A DNA stretch of 64,000 nt from Pseudomonas abieticivorans (GTDB lineage Bacteria > Pseudomonadota > Gammaproteobacteria > Pseudomonadales > Pseudomonadaceae), in the NCBI RefSeq assembly GCF_023509015.1, contig NZ_CP094975.1, forward strand, positions 503,501 to 567,500. Direction: 5' to 3'. Numbering within the stretch: position 1 is the stretch's first letter; each line of letters starts with the position of its first letter. The notes below the pieces were generated by a model. It did no database searches, was not told where the DNA came from, and worked only from the letters and a program-made list of their open reading frames with translations. Made by a program: the position numbers and the translations under genes. Below are positions 1 to 8,342 of this stretch, piece after piece.

Positions 1-8
1 ATGCGCAG

Positions 9-45
9 CGCAGGTTGCAGGATGTGCAGACACGCAGGTTGCAGG
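9..45. repeat. Short direct repeat at the left edge
   Basis: A 13-bp sequence (CGCAGGTTGCAGG) occurs at 9-21 and again at 33-45, 24 bp apart. On the minus strand a frame is open from about 120 through the window edge and is cysteine-rich (C-N-L-R repeated), but no convincing start is visible. It could be the upstream part of a gene cut by the edge or plain non-coding repeat; I cannot decide. Confidence 0.4.
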
Positions 46-127
46 CGAGCGTGGGGTTGATGGTGGCGTTGGGGGGCGGTTGGAAGGGGTGATTTTGCAG
101 GTGTGACAGATTCACCGAGGCGTTATT

Positions 128-182
128 TTCGCGGATGAATCCGCTCCTACAGGGGCTGGGTAGGAGCGGATTCATCCGCGAA
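128..182. repeat. REP/BIME inverted repeat (GCGGAT-AATCCGC type)
   Basis: Perfect 23-bp arms at 128-150 and 160-182 around a 9-nt spacer. The core GCGGATGAATCCGCTCCTAC recurs near 10.27 and 53.4 kb, and core variants occur near 4.55, 16.5 and 50.0 kb. It follows the stop of the solute-binding protein gene on the minus strand and may stabilise or end that transcript. Confidence 0.9.
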
Positions 183-197
183 CCAGACGGCGCGGTA

Positions 198-1208
198 TCA
201 GCTCCCGGCACCGCCATGTGCCTCCTCAAAGAAATAATCCTTCCAGCTATCGGCCTTGTTCTTCAACACGCCCAGCTCCTGTAACTTCTCGGCATAGATA
301 TAGGTACGCTGCGGCACGATGGTGAAGTCGATCTCCGGGTCTTTCACGATCTTCTCGACCAGGTCCAACGGCAGCTTGGACTGCTCGACGCGAATGTAGG
401 TCTTGGCTGCCTCGGTCTTGTCGGCCTTGATGATTTTCTCAGCCTCGGCCAACGCGTCATAGAACGCCTTGTAGGTCTTGGGGTTTTGGTCGTGGAATTT
501 TTGCGTGGTGTACAGCACGTTGAACGTCGCCTGGCCGCCCAAGGCATCGTACGAACTCAACACTTTATGCACCTTGGGGTTTTCCAGTTCCTGGTATTGG
601 AACGGCGGGCTTGAGAAGTGCGCATTGATCTCCGAGCCGCCGGCCAGCAGCGCCGAGGTGGCGTCCGGGTGCGGCACGCTGACGGAAATAGTGTCGAAGC
701 GCTTGAAGTCGGCATTGCCGAACTGCTTGGCGGTTTCGATCTGCAGGGTACGCGACTGGAAGCCCACGCCTGCGGCCGGCACGGCGATGCGGTCCTTGTC
801 GCTGAAGTCTTTCAGGGTCTTGACGTTGGGGTTGTTGGTCAACAGGTAATTGGGCATCGAGCCCAAGGAGGCGATGGCCTTGACGTTCTGCTTGCCCTTG
901 GTGCGGTCCCAGATGGTCAGCATCGGCGGCACCCCGGCCGACACTACATCGAGGGCGCCGGCCAGCAGCGCTTCGTTCATGGCAGTGGCGCCGGAGATGC
1001 TGTTCCAGTCGACCTTGATGTCGAGCCCCTGCTCCTTGCCGTGTTTCTCGATCAGCTGTTGATCGCGCACCACGTCGAGGATCAGGTAACCGATGCCAAA
1101 CTGCTGGGCGATGCTGATCTTGCCTTCGGCGTGGGCGCTGGTGCCGAGCACGGCGCCAATCAAGCCCAGGGCGATGGATAAACGGGATAACGCAGGACGC
1201 TTGGCCAT
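198..1208 (-). CDS. ABC transporter substrate-binding protein, taurine/sulfonate (NMT1/SsuA-TauA) type
   Basis: This is a 336-residue periplasmic binding protein. The first 27 residues form a signal peptide (basic start, hydrophobic core, cleavage near SAHA-EG). The mature part, with an early GYLILDVVRDQQLIEKHG segment and a V-S-A-G-V-P-P segment near residue 92, resembles NMT1/THI5-like proteins that bind sulfonates, nitrate or thiamine precursors. It is the last gene of a four-gene minus-strand operon after a TauD-type dioxygenase, ATPase and permease, which favours a sulfonate-like ligand. The exact ligand cannot be read from sequence. Confidence 0.88.
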   Translation of the reverse strand: MAKRPALSRLSIALGLIGAVLGTSAHAEGKISIAQQFGIGYLILDVVRDQQLIEKHGKEQGLDIKVDWNSISGATAMNEALLAGALDVVSAGVPPMLTIWDRTKGKQNVKAIASLGSMPNYLLTNNPNVKTLKDFSDKDRIAVPAAGVGFQSRTLQIETAKQFGNADFKRFDTISVSVPHPDATSALLAGGSEINAHFSSPPFQYQELENPKVHKVLSSYDALGGQATFNVLYTTQKFHDQNPKTYKAFYDALAEAEKIIKADKTEAAKTYIRVEQSKLPLDLVEKIVKDPEIDFTIVPQRTYIYAEKLQELGVLKNKADSWKDYFFEEAHGGAGS

Positions 1209-1245
1209 GAAGAATGCTCGCAGATGTATAGGTATGTAATGGGGT

Positions 1246-2112
1246 TCAGCGCTGCATGCCCCAGCGCTTGATGGTCAAACGCTCGAAGGTGTTGAACAGC
1301 AGGTTCTCGACCAAAAGACCGATGATGATCACCGCCGCAAGGCCGGCGAACACCTTGTCGGTGTAGAGCTCGTTACGGTTCTGGTAGATGTACCACCCCA
1401 GGCCACCCTTGCCGGACGAGGCGCCGAACACCAGTTCAGCGGCGATCAGGGTGCGCCAGGCAAAGGCCCAGCCGATCTTCAGGCCCGCCAGAATCGACGG
1501 CAGCGCGGCCGGGATCAGGATGTACCAGACAAAACGCAGCCCGCGCAGGCCATAGTTGCGCCCGGCCATGCGCTGGGTGTCGGACACCGCCATAAACCCC
1601 GAATAGGTGTTCAGCGCCAGGGCCCACAGCACCGAGTGCACCAGCACGAACACCAGGCTGCCCTCACCCAGGCCGAACCACAGCAGCGACAACGGCAACA
1701 GCGCAATGGCCGGCAGCGGGTTGAACATGGCGGTCAGGGTGCTGAGCAGGTCGCGGCCCAGTTGGGTAGAGACCGCCAAGGTAGTCAGGCCGAACGCCAA
1801 CACGATGCCGATCACGTAGCCCTTGACCAGCACGGTCAGGGAAATCCACACCTTGGCCAGCAACTCGCCGCTGGCGATGCCCTCGTAGAAGGCCTGGGCG
1901 GTTTGCAAGAAGCTCGGCAGCAGTAGGTCGTTGCCCTGTAAGCGCGCGGCGATCTCCCAAAGGATCATCAACGCGACCAGGATCACCGTCTTGCGCACCC
2001 AGCTTTGCTGCCACACACGTTGCAGCACGGGGATGTCACGGGTCAGCGCGGCCTGGGTAAACGGCTCCAGGGCCACTTCGTACTCTTGGCGAAGCGGTGG
2101 GGAAAGGCTCAT
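1246..2112 (-). CDS. ABC transporter permease, SsuC/TauC type
   Basis: A 288-residue inner-membrane permease with about six hydrophobic segments, starting near residue 40. The cytoplasmic EAA-type loop that docks to the ATPase is visible around residues 185-215 (GLRGLRFVWYILIPAALPS). Length and loop match the SsuC/TauC/NrtB branch of BPD permeases. It lies 15 bp after the ATPase gene and 37 bp before the binding-protein gene, so the three form one importer. Confidence is high for the family and moderate for sulfonate as substrate. Confidence 0.9.
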   Translation of the reverse strand: MSLSPPLRQEYEVALEPFTQAALTRDIPVLQRVWQQSWVRKTVILVALMILWEIAARLQGNDLLLPSFLQTAQAFYEGIASGELLAKVWISLTVLVKGYVIGIVLAFGLTTLAVSTQLGRDLLSTLTAMFNPLPAIALLPLSLLWFGLGEGSLVFVLVHSVLWALALNTYSGFMAVSDTQRMAGRNYGLRGLRFVWYILIPAALPSILAGLKIGWAFAWRTLIAAELVFGASSGKGGLGWYIYQNRNELYTDKVFAGLAAVIIIGLLVENLLFNTFERLTIKRWGMQR

Positions 2113-2127
2113 GGCGGTGCTCTCGAA

Positions 2128-2985
<858 letters not shown>

Positions 2986-2998
2986 GACGACTCCTGGA

Positions 2999-3883
2999 TC
3001 AAAACGGCGCATCGCCCTGGATGGTGGTGCGAAACAGCTTGCGGCGCAGGTGCTCGGGGGTGCCGGCAGCCAGGTGGATCAGCGAGCGGTTGTCCCAGAA
3101 CACCATGTCGTGGGGTTGCCACTGGTGGCGGTACACGTTGTCCGGTTGAACGCTGTGGGCGTAAAGCTGAGCCAACAGGTCGCGGCTTTCGTCCGCGGGC
3201 AGGTCGACGATATGGGTGGTGAAGCCTTCGCTGACAAACAGCGCCTTGCGGCCGTTTTCCGGGTGGGTGCGCACCACCGGGTGGGTCACCGTCACCACCT
3301 GGGCCAGTTGCTCGGCGGTCAAGGTCGGGCGCCAGCTGGCGGCGTTCTTGCCCTCGCTGTAGCGCGCGGTGTAGGAATGCACCGCGCTGCGGCCTTCGAT
3401 GGCGCTGCGCAAATGCGCCGGCAGCGTGTCGTAGGCGCGGTGCATGTCGGCGAACAGGGTGTCACCGCCTTCGCTTGGCAGCTCCTGGGCGTGCAGCATC
3501 GAGCCCAGGCTGGGCAGCTCTTTATACGACAGGTCCGAGTGCCAGTACTTGCCGGCATCGCCCAGCCCGACCGGCTGGCCGTTTTCGACAATGTTGGACA
3601 CGATGAGGATTTCCGGGTGCCCGGCCAACAGGAACTGCTTGAGCACGTGAATCTGCAGCACGCCAAACCGGCGGCTGAACTCGATTTGCTGTTGCGGGGT
3701 GATGCGCTGGTCACGGAACACCACCACGTGATGGTCCAGGTGCGCACGGTGTACCCGGGCAAAATCCTCGTCACTGAGCGCACGGGTCAGGTCCAGGCCA
3801 ATGATCTCGGCACCCACCAGGCCTTGCAGCGGGCGGATTTCGAACGTTTGGGCGGGCGATGGGGCAAACGATACGGCAGGCAT
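2999..3883 (-). CDS. TauD/TfdA-family Fe(II)/2-oxoglutarate dioxygenase
   Basis: A 294-residue enzyme of the TauD family, which hydroxylates sulfonates or related compounds and releases sulfite from taurine. The metal-binding HxD pair is in KYWHSDLSY (about residue 115) and the distal histidine in NRSLIHLA near the C-terminus, followed by the 2-oxoglutarate-binding arginine in LRRKLFRTT. It is the first gene of the operon, with GGAG 6 nt before the ATG. Together with the importer it probably supplies sulfur from an organosulfonate, though TauD relatives also act on phenoxy acids, so the substrate stays open. Confidence 0.87.
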   Translation of the reverse strand: MPAVSFAPSPAQTFEIRPLQGLVGAEIIGLDLTRALSDEDFARVHRAHLDHHVVVFRDQRITPQQQIEFSRRFGVLQIHVLKQFLLAGHPEILIVSNIVENGQPVGLGDAGKYWHSDLSYKELPSLGSMLHAQELPSEGGDTLFADMHRAYDTLPAHLRSAIEGRSAVHSYTARYSEGKNAASWRPTLTAEQLAQVVTVTHPVVRTHPENGRKALFVSEGFTTHIVDLPADESRDLLAQLYAHSVQPDNVYRHQWQPHDMVFWDNRSLIHLAAGTPEHLRRKLFRTTIQGDAPF

Positions 3884-4103
3884 GCTGGGCTCCGACTCTG
3901 TCTATTGAGTACGAGGGGTTGATGATTCGACTCTATAGGCATAAGAACGGAAATTTAAATATCTTTATCGAATAACCATAGCTCGGGGAGTGCTACCGCT
4001 CCCCCACAAACGTGGGTAACATGGAAACAAGTCGCGACACTTTGCCACAGGGCAGGGTCGCACAAATTCCCCGAAGGCCCGGTTTCATTGGGTTTTTAAA
4101 AGT

Positions 4104-4119
4104 TGGCACGGGACCTGCT
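4104..4119 (+). promoter_or_regulatory. Sigma-54 promoter of the CrcZ-like sRNA
   Basis: TGGCACGGGACCTGCT has the invariant GG and GC doublets exactly 10 nt apart, as in -24/-12 promoters. A start about 11 nt downstream (near 4130) falls exactly where the A-rich RNA begins. A GTAACA half-site at 4016-4021 with a degenerate TGCTAC at 3991-3996 could belong to a CbrB-type activator site, but the spacing is not canonical. Confidence 0.85.
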
Positions 4120-4129
4120 ATATCTCTTG

Positions 4130-4498
4130 CATAACAAGAACAAAAAAACACGCAGTACCCAATAAAAACAAGATGACACGGCTCTGACATAACAAGAACA
4201 AACGCGACAGAGGCGTAGCGAACAGATTTTTTTGGAGAGGATGTGCTTTTCAGGGGTTCGCCCCGCAACGGTTTGCAGAACAACAAAACTGCCCTGAGGC
4301 AGCGACAGAACCGGTGGGCCGGCAACGGCGACAGCAGATCAGCGCTCAAAAACATACGTTTGCTCTTGACCCCGCATGGGGGTCGCACAAAACAGCGGTA
4401 AAGGGCCACGGCTGCCAAAAACAACAATAGGCCGCCCCTCAATAATAAAAAAAGAGCATACAGATACAACCCTTGAGGGGAGCCTAGGCTCCCCTCAG
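4130..4498 (+). ncRNA. CrcZ/CrcX/CrcY-family small RNA (Crc-Hfq sequestering)
   Basis: A putative 369-nt RNA, the length known for this family in Pseudomonas. These RNAs sequester Hfq/Crc through repeated unpaired AANAANAA (CA) motifs and so relieve catabolite repression. Six such A-rich motifs are visible at 4133-4143, 4161-4172, 4191-4203, 4278-4289, 4417-4429 and 4441-4456. The sigma-54 promoter fits CbrB/RpoN control. The segment is richer in A/T than the surrounding genes and no credible protein is encoded. Which of the two or three genomic paralogues this is cannot be settled here, so no symbol is given. It corresponds to the CrcZ family of Rfam. Confidence 0.85.
4474..4497 (+). terminator. 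24-bp perfect palindrome at the sRNA 3' end
   Basis: TGAGGGGAGCCT followed directly by AGGCTCCCCTCA, a gapless palindrome. Its right edge coincides with the 3' end expected from the usual size of CrcZ-type RNAs. No T-run follows, so simple intrinsic termination is not assured. Confidence 0.5.
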
Positions 4499-4549
4499 TG
4501 CTGTCTGGCATTCCCCCTTTCTGCGCCCCCCCCACACACGCCCGTAGGC

Positions 4550-4622
4550 GCGGATTTATCCGCGAACACTACACCGCCGCCTGCGTGTAACACCCCAGCG
4601 CTTTTTTCGCGGATAAATCCGC
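4550..4622. repeat. REP-type inverted pair, GCGGATTTATCCGC variant
   Basis: 17-bp arms at 4550-4566 and 4606-4622 in opposite orientation, between the sRNA and liuA. The rest of 3884-4742 holds only the sRNA, its promoter and the LiuR-type site; the A/T-rich stretch 3900-3985 probably contains the promoter of the minus-strand dioxygenase operon. Confidence 0.8.
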
Positions 4623-4664
4623 TCCCACAGATCCCGCCCAACGTTGACAGACGATCCGGCGAGG

Positions 4665-4680
4665 TTTACGTTAACGTAAA
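4665..4680. promoter_or_regulatory. LiuR-type (MerR family) operator upstream of liuA
   Basis: TTTACGTTAACGTAAA is a perfect 16-bp palindrome 62 bp before the liuA start. It matches the motif described for the MerR-family regulator LiuR in gamma-proteobacteria. A GTTAAT hexamer just downstream (4682-4687) could be the -10 element. No liuR gene lies in this window, so the regulator must be encoded elsewhere. Confidence 0.75.
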
Positions 4681-4716
4681 GGTTAATTACAAACCTGGTT
4701 GCATTCACACACCCAC

Positions 4717-4724
4717 AAGAATAA
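4717..4724 (+). promoter_or_regulatory. Candidate Crc/Hfq (CA motif) site in the liuA leader
   Basis: AAGAATAA fits AANAANAA and lies 18 nt upstream of the liuA ATG, just before the GAAAGG ribosome-binding site. If transcribed it would allow Crc-Hfq to block liuA translation, which the neighbouring sRNA would relieve. Confidence 0.5.
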
Positions 4725-4742
4725 TCAGTGAAAGGTACCTCC

Positions 4743-5906
4743 ATGATTTACCCCAGCCTGAACTTCGCCCTGGGCGAAACCATCGACATGCTTCGCGACC
4801 AGGTGCAGGCCTTCGTCACCGCCGAGCTGGCACCCCGGGCCGCACAGATCGACAAGGACAACCTGTTCCCCGTGGACATGTGGCGCAAGTTCGGCGACAT
4901 GGGCCTGTTGGGCGTGACGGTGCCGGAAGAGTACGGCGGCGCGGGCCTGGGCTACCTTGCCCACGTGGTGGCCATGGAAGAAATCAGCCGGGGCTCGGCC
5001 TCGGTGGCCTTGAGCTACGGCGCCCACTCCAACCTGTGCGTGAACCAGATCAACCGCAACGGCACCCACGCGCAAAAACTCAAGTACCTGCCCCGGCTGA
5101 TCAGCGGCGAGCACATCGGCGCCCTGGCCATGAGCGAGCCCAACGCCGGCTCCGACGTGGTGTCGATGAAACTGCGCGCCGACAAGCGCGGCAGCCACTA
5201 CGTGCTCAATGGCAGCAAGACCTGGATCACCAACGGCCCCGACGCCCACACCTACGTAATCTACGCCAAGACCGACCTTGAGAAAGGCGCCCATGGCATC
5301 ACCGCGTTTATCGTGGAGCGCGACTGGAAGGGCTTCAGCCGTGGCAGCAAGTTCGACAAGCTGGGCATGCGCGGCTCCAACACCGGCGAGCTGTTTTTCG
5401 ATGACGTCGAGGTGCCCGAGGAAAACATCCTGGGCATGCTCAACGGTGGCGTGAAAGTGTTGATGAGCGGCCTGGACTACGAGCGCGTGGTGCTCAGCGG
5501 CGGCCCTACCGGGATCATGCAGGCCTGCATGGACGTGGTGGTGCCCTACATCCACGACCGCAAGCAGTTCGGCCAGAGCATCGGCGAGTTCCAACTGATC
5601 CAGGGCAAGGTCGCCGACATGTACACCCAGCTCAACGCCAGCCGCGCCTACCTGTACGCGGTGGCGCAAGCCTGCGAGCGCGGTGAAACCACGCGCAAGG
5701 ACGCCGCCGGGGTGATCCTCTACAGCGCCGAGCGTGCTACGCAAATGGCCTTGGACGCCATCCAGATCCTGGGCGGCAATGGCTACATCAACGAGTTCCC
5801 GGCCGGGCGCTTGCTGCGTGACGCCAAGCTGTACGAGATCGGCGCCGGCACCAGCGAAATCCGCCGGATGCTGATCGGTCGCGAGCTGTTCAACGAAACC
5901 CGCTGA
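4743..5906 (+). CDS. liuA: Isovaleryl-CoA dehydrogenase
   Basis: A 387-residue acyl-CoA dehydrogenase oxidising isovaleryl-CoA to 3-methylcrotonyl-CoA in leucine breakdown, with electrons passing to ETF. Family features are [17 protein letters not shown] (FAD/substrate loop, about residues 134-150), the glutamate in [11 protein letters not shown] (about residue 246, the position used by isovaleryl-CoA dehydrogenases) and the C-terminal [12 protein letters not shown] and [14 protein letters not shown]. The ATG at 4743 is preferred over an upstream one at 4728 because GAAAGG precedes it and family members begin M-x-Y-P-S-L-N-F-A. It heads liuABCD. Confidence 0.96.
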   Translation: MIYPSLNFALGETIDMLRDQVQAFVTAELAPRAAQIDKDNLFPVDMWRKFGDMGLLGVTVPEEYGGAGLGYLAHVVAMEEISRGSASVALSYGAHSNLCVNQINRNGTHAQKLKYLPRLISGEHIGALAMSEPNAGSDVVSMKLRADKRGSHYVLNGSKTWITNGPDAHTYVIYAKTDLEKGAHGITAFIVERDWKGFSRGSKFDKLGMRGSNTGELFFDDVEVPEENILGMLNGGVKVLMSGLDYERVVLSGGPTGIMQACMDVVVPYIHDRKQFGQSIGEFQLIQGKVADMYTQLNASRAYLYAVAQACERGETTRKDAAGVILYSAERATQMALDAIQILGGNGYINEFPAGRLLRDAKLYEIGAGTSEIRRMLIGRELFNETR

Positions 5907-5921
5907 GAAGGAAGAGGCGCA

Positions 5922-7529
5922 ATGGCGACCCTGCATACCCAACTCAATCCGCGCTCGGCGGAATTTTCAACCAACAGCGCAGCCATGCTCGAACACGTGG
6001 CCCGCCTGCGCGAATTGCTCGCACAGGTGCATCAGGGCGGCGGCGCCAAGGCCCAGGAACGGCATACCTCGCGGGGCAAACTGCTGCCCCGCGAACGCAT
6101 CAACCGCTTGCTCGACCCAGGCTCGGCGTTCCTGGAAATCGGCCAGTTGGCGGCCTATGAAGTGTACGGCGAGGACGTACCGGCCGCAGGCCTGATCGCC
6201 GGCATCGGCCGTGTCGAAGGCGTGGAGTGCATGATCATCGCCAACGACGCGACGGTCAAAGGCGGCTCCTATTACCCGCTCACCGTGAAAAAACACCTGC
6301 GCGCCCAAGCCATCGCCCAGGAAAACCGCTTGCCGTGCCTGTACCTGGTGGACTCGGGCGGTGCCAACCTGCCGCGCCAGGATGAGGTATTCCCCGACCG
6401 CGAGCACTTCGGGCGGATCTTTTTCAACCAGGCCAACATGAGCGCCCAAGGCATCCCGCAGATCGCCGTAGTGATGGGCTCGTGCACGGCAGGCGGCGCC
6501 TATGTGCCAGCCATGTCCGATGAAACCATCATGGTGCGCCAGCAGGCGACCATCTTTTTGGCCGGCCCGCCGCTGGTCAAGGCCGCCACCGGCGAGGTGG
6601 TCAGTGCCGAAGACCTGGGCGGTGCCGACGTGCATTGCAAGGTTTCGGGGGTGGCCGACCATTACGCCGACAACGACGAGCACGCGCTGGCCATTGCCCG
6701 GCGCTGCATCGCCAACCTCAACTGGCGCAAGCTGGGCGAGGTACACCGGCGTGAGCCAACCGCACCGCTGTACAGCAGCGAGGAGCTTTACGGGGTGATC
6801 CCGGCCGATGCCAAGCAGCCCTTTGACGTGCGCGAAGTGATCGCACGGCTGGTGGACGGCTCGGTGTTCGATGAGTTCAAGGCGTTGTTCGGCACCACCC
6901 TGGTCTGCGGCTTTGCCCACCTGCAGGGCATGCCCATCGCGATCCTGGCCAACAACGGCATCTTGTTCGCGGAGGCGGCGCAAAAAGGCGCGCACTTTAT
7001 CGAACTGGCCTGCCAACGTGGCATCCCCCTGCTGTTTTTGCAAAACATCACCGGCTTCATGGTCGGGCAAAAATACGAGGCCGGCGGCATCGCCAAGCAC
7101 GGCGCCAAGCTGGTCACGGCGGTAGCCTGCGCCAAGGTGCCGAAGTTCACGGTGATCATCGGCGGCAGCTTTGGTGCCGGCAACTATGGCATGTGCGGCC
7201 GTGCCTACGACCCGCGCCTGCTGTGGATGTGGCCCAACGCGCGCATCGGCGTGATGGGCGCCGAGCAGGCCGCCGGCGTACTGGTGCAGGTCAAGCGCGA
7301 ACAAAGCGAACGCGCAGGCCAGCCTTTCAGCAGCGAACAGGAAAGCGCGCTCAAACAGCCGATCCTTGAGCAGTACGAGCGCCAGGCCCACGCTTTTTAT
7401 TCCAGCGCACGGCTGTGGGACGACGGCGTCATCGACCCGGCGCAAACCCGCGACGTACTGGCCCTGGCGCTATCCGCCGCCCTCAATGCACCGATCGAAG
7501 CCAGCCGCTTCGGCATTTTCCGGATGTGA
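5922..7529 (+). CDS. liuB: Methylcrotonoyl-CoA carboxylase, carboxyltransferase (beta) subunit
   Basis: This 535-residue subunit transfers the carboxyl group from biotin to 3-methylcrotonyl-CoA, giving 3-methylglutaconyl-CoA. It has the duplicated crotonase-type carboxyltransferase fold: [17 protein letters not shown] near residues 52-68 in the N-half, and [19 protein letters not shown] near residue 413 with [16 protein letters not shown] in the C-half. It partners with the biotin subunit encoded two genes downstream. It starts 15 bp after liuA with GAAGG upstream of the ATG. Confidence 0.96.
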   Translation: MATLHTQLNPRSAEFSTNSAAMLEHVARLRELLAQVHQGGGAKAQERHTSRGKLLPRERINRLLDPGSAFLEIGQLAAYEVYGEDVPAAGLIAGIGRVEGVECMIIANDATVKGGSYYPLTVKKHLRAQAIAQENRLPCLYLVDSGGANLPRQDEVFPDREHFGRIFFNQANMSAQGIPQIAVVMGSCTAGGAYVPAMSDETIMVRQQATIFLAGPPLVKAATGEVVSAEDLGGADVHCKVSGVADHYADNDEHALAIARRCIANLNWRKLGEVHRREPTAPLYSSEELYGVIPADAKQPFDVREVIARLVDGSVFDEFKALFGTTLVCGFAHLQGMPIAILANNGILFAEAAQKGAHFIELACQRGIPLLFLQNITGFMVGQKYEAGGIAKHGAKLVTAVACAKVPKFTVIIGGSFGAGNYGMCGRAYDPRLLWMWPNARIGVMGAEQAAGVLVQVKREQSERAGQPFSSEQESALKQPILEQYERQAHAFYSSARLWDDGVIDPAQTRDVLALALSAALNAPIEASRFGIFRM

Positions 7530-7532
7530 GCC

Positions 7533-8342
7533 ATGAGCGACTTTGCGACCCTGCAACTGCATAAAGACCCGCGTGGTTTTGCCACCTTGTGGCTCAACCG
7601 CGAAGAAAAAAACAACGCCTTCAACGCGCAGATGATTCGCGAACTGAACCTGGCCATCGCCCAACTGGCTGCCGACGGCAGCCTGCGCTTCGTGCTGCTG
7701 CGCGGGCGCGGCAAGCACTTCAGCGCCGGCGCCGACCTGGCCTGGATGCAGGCCAGCGCGCGGCTGGACTACCAGACCAACCTGGACGATGCCCACGAAC
7801 TGGCCGAGCTGATGTACAACCTGGCCAAGCTCAAGGTGCCGACCCTGGCCGTGGTGCAAGGCGCCGCCTTTGGTGGCGCGCTGGGCCTGGTCAGTTGCTG
7901 CGACATGGCCATCGGCACCCTGGACGCGCAGTTCAGCCTGTCGGAAGTGCGCATCGGCCTGGCCCCGGCGGTGATCAGCCCGTTCGTGGTGCAGGCCATC
8001 GGTGAGCGTGCCACCCGCCGCTATGCACTGACGGGCGAACGCTTCAGCGGTGAACGGGCACGCGAGCTTGGCTTGCTGGCCGAGGCGTATCCGGCGGCCG
8101 AGCTGGAAGAACACCTGCAAGGCTGGATCGACACCCTGCTGCTCAACAGCCCGCAGGCCATGCGCGTGAGCAAGGAGTTGCTGCGCGAGGTCGGCCACGG
8201 TGAGCTGTCGCCATCGATCCGCCGCTACTGCGAAGGCGCCATCGCCCGCATCCGCGTCAGCCCCGAGGGCCAGGAGGGCCTGAACGCCTTCTTGGAAAAA
8301 CGCGCGCCCCAGTGGCAAAACAATCAGGAGCCGCAACCATGA
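7533..8342 (+). CDS. liuC: Methylglutaconyl-CoA hydratase (enoyl-CoA hydratase family)
   Basis: A 269-residue crotonase-fold enzyme that hydrates 3-methylglutaconyl-CoA to HMG-CoA. The oxyanion-hole segments are GKHFSAGADLAWM (residues 61-73) and VVQGAAFGGALGLVSCCDM (about 106-124). Its place between the two carboxylase genes identifies the reaction, as crotonase sequences alone are ambiguous; a role on geranyl-type branched acyl-CoAs is possible. Only 3 bp separate it from liuB, and its stop overlaps the liuD start. Confidence 0.92.
   Translation: MSDFATLQLHKDPRGFATLWLNREEKNNAFNAQMIRELNLAIAQLAADGSLRFVLLRGRGKHFSAGADLAWMQASARLDYQTNLDDAHELAELMYNLAKLKVPTLAVVQGAAFGGALGLVSCCDMAIGTLDAQFSLSEVRIGLAPAVISPFVVQAIGERATRRYALTGERFSGERARELGLLAEAYPAAELEEHLQGWIDTLLLNSPQAMRVSKELLREVGHGELSPSIRRYCEGAIARIRVSPEGQEGLNAFLEKRAPQWQNNQEPQP

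Noticed and set aside
4371..4387. GACCCC-GCATG-GGGGTC hairpin as the sRNA terminator
   Set aside because: Lies inside the A-rich RNA with further CA motifs downstream and no T-run; more likely an internal stem.
3993..4535. Minus-strand open frame of 180 codons over the sRNA
   Set aside because: No domain, poor codon bias, and the region is better explained by the CrcZ-like RNA on the other strand.
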